From assembly GCA_026395855.1 (NCBI GenBank), contig JAPLXX010000040.1:1-7041 (forward strand): a stretch of 7,041 nucleotides of DNA. Reading direction: 5' to 3'. Shown here piece after piece: positions 4,128 to 7,041 of the stretch. The position numbers were made by a program, and so were the translations under genes. How positions within the stretch are numbered: the stretch's first letter is position 1; every line of letters begins with the position of its first letter. The notes beneath the pieces were generated by a model. That model was not told where the DNA came from and did no database searches. It saw nothing but the letters and a program-made list of their open reading frames with translations. Origin of the DNA: Candidatus Pacearchaeota archaeon. GTDB lineage: Archaea; Nanobdellota; Nanobdellia; Pacearchaeales; GW2011-AR1.

Positions 4128-4955
4128 GTGGAAAATCAGGAATTTTTGAAGAAGTTAGAGACAGAGTTGAAGATATCAAAAAACTCAGAGCACACAATTA
4201 GAAATTATTTAAGCGCTAATGAAAAGCTGCTTCAGCTAGCTTCCAAGCCCGTAGACCAGGTAAGCCAGGATGATGTAAAAGAATTCATGGCCCATAATTT
4301 AACAAATCAATCTTCCAGTTCCACAATTGTATTTCTTTCTGCAGTAAAATATGCATATTCAAATATTCTTCAAAAAGACATAACTTCAACAATCAAACGT
4401 CCAAAAAAAGAGCGCAGAATACCAGAGGTATTGACAAAAGAAGAAGTTAAATCTTTAATAGGTGTTTTGGCAAATAAAAAAAGCAAGCTTATGATTTCTA
4501 TGCTCTATGCCTGTGGTTTCCGGGTTTCAGAGCTTCTGAATATAAAAGTCAAAGATCTGAATTTTGCCGAAAAAATAGGGACAGTAAGGCAAGGGAAAGG
4601 CAGAAAAGACAGAATATTTAACATGCCGGAATCTTTAATCAGGGCATTAGAAAAGCAAGTAAAAAACCAGCAAGAGCTTAAGCAAGAATATCTCTTTACA
4701 GGAACAAAAGGCCATCTTTCTTCCAGAAATATCCAAAAAATAGTGAATAAGGCTGCAAATGAAGCTGGAATAAAGAAAAGTGTGCACCCTCATACTCTGC
4801 GTCACAGCTTTGCAACTCATCTCCTTGAAAATAATGTTGATATAAGAAAAATTCAGGAGCTTTTAGGCCACGCAGATCTTAACACAACACAAATATACAC
4901 CCATATCAGCCAGGAAGAGCTCAAAAAGATAAAATCTCCTTTGGATAATTTGTGA
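4128..4955 (+). CDS. xerA: XerA-like tyrosine recombinase
   Basis: This is a full-length 275-residue tyrosine recombinase of the XerC/D/XerA type (usual length about 280-300). Residues 1-88 form the N-terminal SAM-like core-binding domain (EFLKKLETELKISKNSEHTIRNYLSANEKLL...). Residues 99-262 form the catalytic domain with all six active-site residues: R132 (ACGFRVSELL), K157 (QGKGRKD), H222 and R225 (HTLRHSFATHLL), H248 (ELLGHADLNTT) and the nucleophile Y257 (QIYTHIS). It should cut and rejoin DNA through a 3'-phosphotyrosine. In archaea XerA is linked to dif-type sites and chromosome dimer resolution, though phage or plasmid integrases also use this fold. No integron-specific insert between K157 and H222 is present. 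The GTG start is supported by its TATA box. A 24-bp imperfect inverted repeat lies 33 bp downstream. Confidence 0.93.
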   Translation: MENQEFLKKLETELKISKNSEHTIRNYLSANEKLLQLASKPVDQVSQDDVKEFMAHNLTNQSSSSTIVFLSAVKYAYSNILQKDITSTIKRPKKERRIPEVLTKEEVKSLIGVLANKKSKLMISMLYACGFRVSELLNIKVKDLNFAEKIGTVRQGKGRKDRIFNMPESLIRALEKQVKNQQELKQEYLFTGTKGHLSSRNIQKIVNKAANEAGIKKSVHPHTLRHSFATHLLENNVDIRKIQELLGHADLNTTQIYTHISQEELKKIKSPLDNL

Positions 4956-4988
4956 TTATAAGAAAATATTTTATCCCAAAACACCCCG

Positions 4989-5012
4989 ACGTTGTTTATA
5001 TTATTAACACGT
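4989..5012. repeat. Imperfect inverted repeat downstream of xerA (dif-like candidate)
   Basis: ACGTTGTTTATA and TTATTAACACGT form a dyad in which 10 of 11 positions pair if one base is bulged (ACGT-GTT-ATA against its complement). Size and AT-rich centre are like Xer target sites, and it lies just behind the recombinase gene. The T5 run at 5012-5016 means it could equally act as a terminator hairpin. No sequence match to a known archaeal dif was established. Confidence 0.25.
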
Positions 5013-5053
5013 TTTTATTGCAGTGATTCACACGCTTTTTCCCACAACAGAAA

Positions 5054-5063
5054 TGTTTAAAAA
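5054..5063 (+). promoter_or_regulatory. TATA box that sets the start at 5085
   Basis: TGTTTAAAAA is centred 26.5 nt before the ATG at 5085 but only 17.5 nt before the in-frame TTG at 5076. The spacing favours the ATG. Confidence 0.6.
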
Positions 5064-5084
5064 GAGAAGATAGATTTGAAAAAT

Positions 5085-5360
5085 ATGAGAACAGGATTAT
5101 TATCAAGAGAAGAAAGATATGTTGTAGAGGGAAAAGACGAGAGAGGATTAATTCCTGAAGGAACAACAGATGTGCTTATAGAGTACAATCAAAAAGGTCG
5201 TGTTGTAAGAGTTTTTTATAGTAAAAGGTATGGCTTAACGGGAAATAGAGAAGAAATTCAAAGACAACAAGAAGAACTTGATGCTATGAATTCAAGGGTG
5301 TTAAGTTCTATAGAAATGGAAAAAATTGCAGGACTTCTAAAACTTGCTTCCTATTCTTAA
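5085..5360 (+). CDS. Hypothetical protein (91 aa)
   Basis: I do not recognise this protein. From the ATG at 5085 it has 91 residues; a TTG at 5076 would add three but lies too close to the TATA box for a leaderless mRNA. It has no cysteines, signal peptide or membrane helix. The N-terminal half looks like a small beta sheet (RYVVEG, TDVLIEYNQKGRVVRVFYSKRYG), which may be an antiparallel hairpin with a conserved-looking NQKGRVVRVFY turn. The C-terminal half is helical (NREEIQRQQEELDAMNSRVLSSIEMEKIAGLLKLA). It is read away from the recombinase and converges on the aspartic protease gene 71 bp away. A function cannot be proposed from sequence alone; it could be accessory to the neighbouring elements or unrelated. 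Confidence 0.6.
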   Translation: MRTGLLSREERYVVEGKDERGLIPEGTTDVLIEYNQKGRVVRVFYSKRYGLTGNREEIQRQQEELDAMNSRVLSSIEMEKIAGLLKLASYS

Positions 5361-5385
5361 TCTTTCCTGCTTATTTTATTTCCCT
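5361..5385 (+). terminator. T-rich terminator after 5085-5360 gene
   Basis: TCTTTCCTGCTTATTTTATTTCCC follows the stop codon directly, a stemless pyrimidine/T-rich tract fitting an archaeal terminator between convergent genes. Confidence 0.4.
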
Positions 5386-5427
5386 TTATCCAAGGCTCTC
5401 ACACGCCTTCCCGTTTCCGTTTACGTC
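5386..5427 (-). pseudogene. Excalibur-domain tail remnant
   Basis: On the minus strand these 42 bases read DVNGNGKACESLG then a TAA stop, closely matching the Excalibur signature DADGNGKACEGLA at the end of the gene at 6126-6419. At the DNA level 5399-5427 matches 6139-6167 in 25 of 29 positions. The first Asp loop position is kept, but the second Asp is Asn (DVN instead of DAD). The rest of the domain is absent: upstream in this frame the DNA is the 3' end of the aspartic protease gene, read in another frame. It looks like the relic of a second Excalibur gene, truncated when the protease cassette arrived or by recombination between Excalibur copies. Confidence 0.65.
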
Positions 5428-5431
5428 TGAA

Positions 5432-5860
5432 TTAAAATGTAGATTCACCAAATTTTTTCAGCAATACTCTTTGGCTTTTTTGTTCGAATGTAATTTTAAA
5501 ATAATCAAAGAATCCCTGTCTTCCTAAAAGAGGAGGAAAACTATATTCGTCTAAAATTACTAAAACAGGAATATTTAATGAATATTTCTCATGTCCTTTT
5601 TCAATAACTATGTTAAGATTGCTTTCAATACTATTTACAGCTCCGCCTATTCCAAATGATTTACGTGGTTCTTTATTTATGTTTATTCCCAATAATTCAG
5701 CCATATCTTTTGAAATTACAGAAACATCTGCTCCAGAATCAATAAGAGCAACGATTTGAAAAGATTCTGTTTTTCCAGAAATAATTAGGGGAATAGAAGG
5801 GGTTTTTACAGTTGAACCATCTGGTCTTTTGGTTAGTTTATACTTAAAAGTCATTACCAT
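5432..5860 (-). CDS. Retropepsin-like aspartic protease
   Basis: The 142-residue protein is a single-lobe aspartic protease of the retropepsin/clan AA type. The catalytic motif is ALIDSGADVSVIS at 38-50, with D41-S42-G43 standing for the usual D-T/S-G. A flap-like FGIGGAV lies at 69-75, and the family's closing motif (PPLLGRQGFFDYFKITF) spans 109-125 with the characteristic LLGR. Two copies must pair to make an active site, so a homodimer is expected. There is no signal peptide. Its ATG follows the stop codon of the DUF5678 gene by one base (TAG-A-ATG), so translation is likely coupled; a second ATG two codons later is an alternative start. Retropepsin-like proteins are often found beside DUF5678 genes in archaea and bacteria, and the physiological substrate of the pair is unknown. 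Confidence 0.88.
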   Translation of the reverse strand: MVMTFKYKLTKRPDGSTVKTPSIPLIISGKTESFQIVALIDSGADVSVISKDMAELLGININKEPRKSFGIGGAVNSIESNLNIVIEKGHEKYSLNIPVLVILDEYSFPPLLGRQGFFDYFKITFEQKSQRVLLKKFGESTF

Positions 5861-5861
5861 T

Positions 5862-6071
5862 CTAAAAAATAAGAGTTTCTTTGCTTGGAACTTTTGTTAG
5901 AAGGGGTTTTTTATTAGGGTATTTTAATCTTGCTTCTTCAAATACCTTTTTTACATTTTTTCCGTGAGAAACAACCCGATTTTCGCATATCGCAACCCAT
6001 TCCCCCAAATAAGAGTCTAGGTTTGTTTGCAAATAGACCTCATAATTCTGTTCTAGTGTGTGTTCCATCAT
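5862..6071 (-). CDS. DUF5678 family protein
   Basis: This 69-residue protein carries the DUF5678 pattern: YLGEWVAICENRVVSHGKNVKKVFEEARLKYPNKKP at 21-56 (split motif GEWVA, then VVSHGKN, then an amphipathic helix EEARLKYP), ending in LLTKVPSKETLIF. The 'GEWVA...G.VV.HG' strand pair and downstream helix are the family hallmark. No enzymatic activity is known. It is the upstream partner of the retropepsin-like gene, with one base between stop and start. The gene has a Shine-Dalgarno-like GAGAGG at 6080-6085, 8 nt before the first of two adjacent ATG codons, so M1 is preferred. The upstream TATA box at about 6110-6121 would give a short leader. The pairing suggests partner regulation of the protease; this is inference. 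Confidence 0.85.
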   Translation of the reverse strand: MMEHTLEQNYEVYLQTNLDSYLGEWVAICENRVVSHGKNVKKVFEEARLKYPNKKPLLTKVPSKETLIF

Positions 6072-6079
6072 TCCCTTCG

Positions 6080-6085
6080 CCTCTC
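6080..6085 (-). promoter_or_regulatory. Shine-Dalgarno GAGAGG of DUF5678 gene
   Basis: On the minus strand GAGAGG lies 8 nt before ATGATG. Together with the TATA box about 44 nt upstream it indicates a led transcript, unlike the leaderless majority, and selects the first ATG. Confidence 0.5.
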
Positions 6086-6109
6086 TTTATTTTTAAAGTT
6101 TTCGGAGTT

Positions 6110-6121
6110 AAAAAATATATC
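6110..6121 (-). promoter_or_regulatory. TATA box of DUF5678/protease operon, overlaps terminator
   Basis: On the minus strand GATATATTTTTT is centred about 44.5 nt before the ATG at 6071, predicting a leader of about 20 nt that holds the GAGAGG site. The same T6 run (minus strand, 6115-6110) can serve as U-tract terminator for the Excalibur gene that ends at 6126. An alternative TATA box at about 6088-6097 would suit a leaderless start at the second ATG (6068). Confidence 0.4.
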
Positions 6122-6125
6122 TGTT

Positions 6126-6419
6126 CTAAGCCAGCCCTTCACACGCTTTCCCGTTTCCGTCAGCGTCAAGCTGGTGGATATCGCCTTTGCCTTCAGAAAC
6201 ACAGAAATCATAAACAGCTTGTGCTTGTTTTTGCGTTGTGAAGTTTGCGCAGTTGTACGCATCAGAGGAGCAGTCATATGCTGAAGTGTTATCATCTAAA
6301 CCTGTGCCGTTATTATCATTATCATCATTATTGTTATTAGAATTTATCATTATGTAAGCAACTGTTCCTATTATTGCAAGAAGAACAATGCCGATGAGCC
6401 AGAGGAGAATCTTTCGCAT
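6126..6419 (-). CDS. Membrane-anchored Excalibur domain protein
   Basis: The 97-residue protein starts with a basic MRK and a hydrophobic helix at 4-26 (ILLWLIGIVLLAIIGTVAYIMIN). There is no clear signal peptidase site, so it is probably a signal anchor holding the rest outside the cell. A spacer of Asn/Asp repeats (27-45) follows. The Excalibur domain spans about 49-96: C50, YNCANF with C57, FTTQKQAQAVYDFCV with C73, and the calcium-binding loop DADGNGKACE (85-94) with C93. Excalibur domains bind Ca2+ through the DxDxDG-like loop and are usually extracellular; many bacterial members follow nuclease or surface domains, but none is present here. The four cysteines could form two disulfides. 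A TATA box at 6439-6448 gives a leaderless start. The Asp-rich spacer and loop suggest a divalent-ion-binding surface protein. Confidence 0.85.
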   Translation of the reverse strand: MRKILLWLIGIVLLAIIGTVAYIMINSNNNNDDNDNNGTGLDDNTSAYDCSSDAYNCANFTTQKQAQAVYDFCVSEGKGDIHQLDADGNGKACEGLA

Positions 6420-6438
6420 GGTTAAGGGAAGAAAGGGA

Positions 6439-6448
6439 ATTATTTAAG
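6439..6448 (-). promoter_or_regulatory. TATA box of Excalibur gene, overlaps methyltransferase stop
   Basis: On the minus strand CTTAAATAAT is centred 24.5 nt before the ATG at 6419. It overlaps the TAA stop codon of the upstream methyltransferase gene (6444-6446), the same compact arrangement seen at 966-975. Confidence 0.6.
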
Positions 6449-7041
6449 AGTTTTGGGAAGAAGGGAGCTTTAAAACACTTTTTTTATTTTTAAGCCCTTT
6501 TGAAAAAAATACAATCTCTTTCCCTCTTTCCGTATTTCCTGCACTATATGTAAGAAAATATTTTTCTTTTTTGCATTCCCTATATAATTGTTCAATTGGC
6601 GGGACACAATCATAGGTTATAATCCAATTTTGTTTAATATTTTTTATTCCTATAGCAACTTCTTTATGTTCTTCTGGGCCATAATGATTCATATACAAAT
6701 CTTTTCCTTTAATATAATAAGGGGGGTCAAGATACACTAAAGTTTTTTTTGGAAGTTTTTTGCTAATATTCCTTAATAATTCAATAGCATCTTGATTGTA
6801 AATTTCAATTTTATTTTTATAAGAAGCAATTTTTCTAATCTTTTCTATCAAATCTTTTTTGTTATATCTGCAATCAATCTTCCAATTACCTTTTTGCTTT
6901 AATCCTCCAATAACCCCTGCTTTTAAAATTCCCGAACGGTTTGTTCTGTTTAAGAAGAAAGTTGAGAAACCTAATCTTAACAAGTCTGATTCATCTTTCT
7001 TTTTTTGAATTTCTTTTTGTTTTTTCCATATCCTAATGTTT
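6444..7041 (-). CDS. D12-class DNA N6-adenine methyltransferase, 5' end cut by window
   Basis: This is the C-terminal part of a Dam/DpnM-like (D12 class) adenine methyltransferase. The frame is open from the window edge, so the start lies outside. The apparent start at 6983 is an internal TTG, because the preceding codons (IRIWKKQKEIQKKKDESD) also belong to the protein. It contains LGFSTFFLNRTNRSGI, VIGG and WKIDCRYNKKDLIEKI, and the catalytic motif IV DPPY at 6717-6728 (VYLDPPYY). Downstream is an NHYGPEEHKEVA helix and a C-terminal strand region. The AdoMet-binding FxGxG motif would lie beyond the edge. The enzyme transfers a methyl group to adenine N6 in a target sequence. Whether it is an orphan or belongs to a restriction-modification system cannot be told here; no endonuclease is visible. 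Confidence 0.9.
   Translation of the reverse strand, partial: NIRIWKKQKEIQKKKDESDLLRLGFSTFFLNRTNRSGILKAGVIGGLKQKGNWKIDCRYNKKDLIEKIRKIASYKNKIEIYNQDAIELLRNISKKLPKKTLVYLDPPYYIKGKDLYMNHYGPEEHKEVAIGIKNIKQNWIITYDCVPPIEQLYRECKKEKYFLTYSAGNTERGKEIVFFSKGLKNKKSVLKLPSSQNS

Noticed and set aside
5761..5795. GGGG-rich stretch resembling an ORB in the protease gene
   Set aside because: No dyad with correct arms, and it encodes a conserved part of the aspartic protease.
4956..6200. Integron-like array: recombinase followed by genes separated by a repeated word
   Set aside because: The recombinase lacks the IntI-specific insert between its K157 and H222 motifs. The words are explained by Excalibur coding sequence rather than attC-type inverted core sites, and genes lie on both strands.
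5930..6295. Overlapping frames of 74-103 codons on both strands across the DUF5678/Excalibur junction
   Set aside because: They cross the stop and promoter sites of well-identified genes and lack recognisable domains.

Overview
The window looks like part of an AT-rich archaeal genome, most likely a DPANN-type lineage (Woesearchaeota/Pacearchaeota-like; the lineage is an inference). Nearly every gene start sits about 25 nt downstream of the centre of a TATA box, so most messages should be leaderless. The gene content also fits: a stand-alone PRC-barrel protein, a XerA-type recombinase, a DUF5678 plus retropepsin pair, an Excalibur protein, and small wHTH and coiled-coil proteins. No rRNA, tRNA, CRISPR array or IS element was seen.

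Layout. Bases 1-203 hold an A/T-only tract followed by an element resembling an archaeal origin recognition box (ORB). The plus-strand block 204-2101 has a PRC-barrel protein, a SecB-like protein, a small winged-helix protein that starts right after it, and a coiled-coil/linker/wHTH protein. The linker of that last gene carries a second ORB-like element. Convergent to it (2324-2932, minus) is a second coiled-coil/wHTH protein. Its linker carries the same 12-bp palindrome (AAACAGCTGTTT) as the 453-bp intergenic region upstream of it. At 3386-3556 there is a 56-residue two-helix membrane protein with a strong Shine-Dalgarno site. A Cys-rich small protein (3762-4022) and a XerA-like tyrosine recombinase (4128-4955) follow. 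An imperfect inverted repeat then precedes an unknown 91-residue gene (5085-5360).

The rest is on the minus strand. Reading 5'->3' on that strand: the C-terminal part of a D12-class adenine methyltransferase cut by the window edge (7041-6444), a membrane-anchored Excalibur protein (6419-6126), a DUF5678 protein (6071-5862) translationally coupled to a retropepsin-like aspartic protease (5860-5432), and finally a 13-residue remnant of an Excalibur tail (5427-5386).

The most interesting signals are at the DNA level. They are the two ORB-like elements with the A/T-only tract (a possible replication origin at the left edge), the shared palindromes and 14-mer that link the wHTH gene linkers to the intergenic region, and the Excalibur tail remnant that brackets the DUF5678/protease cassette. 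These are sequence observations; any functional role is inferred.
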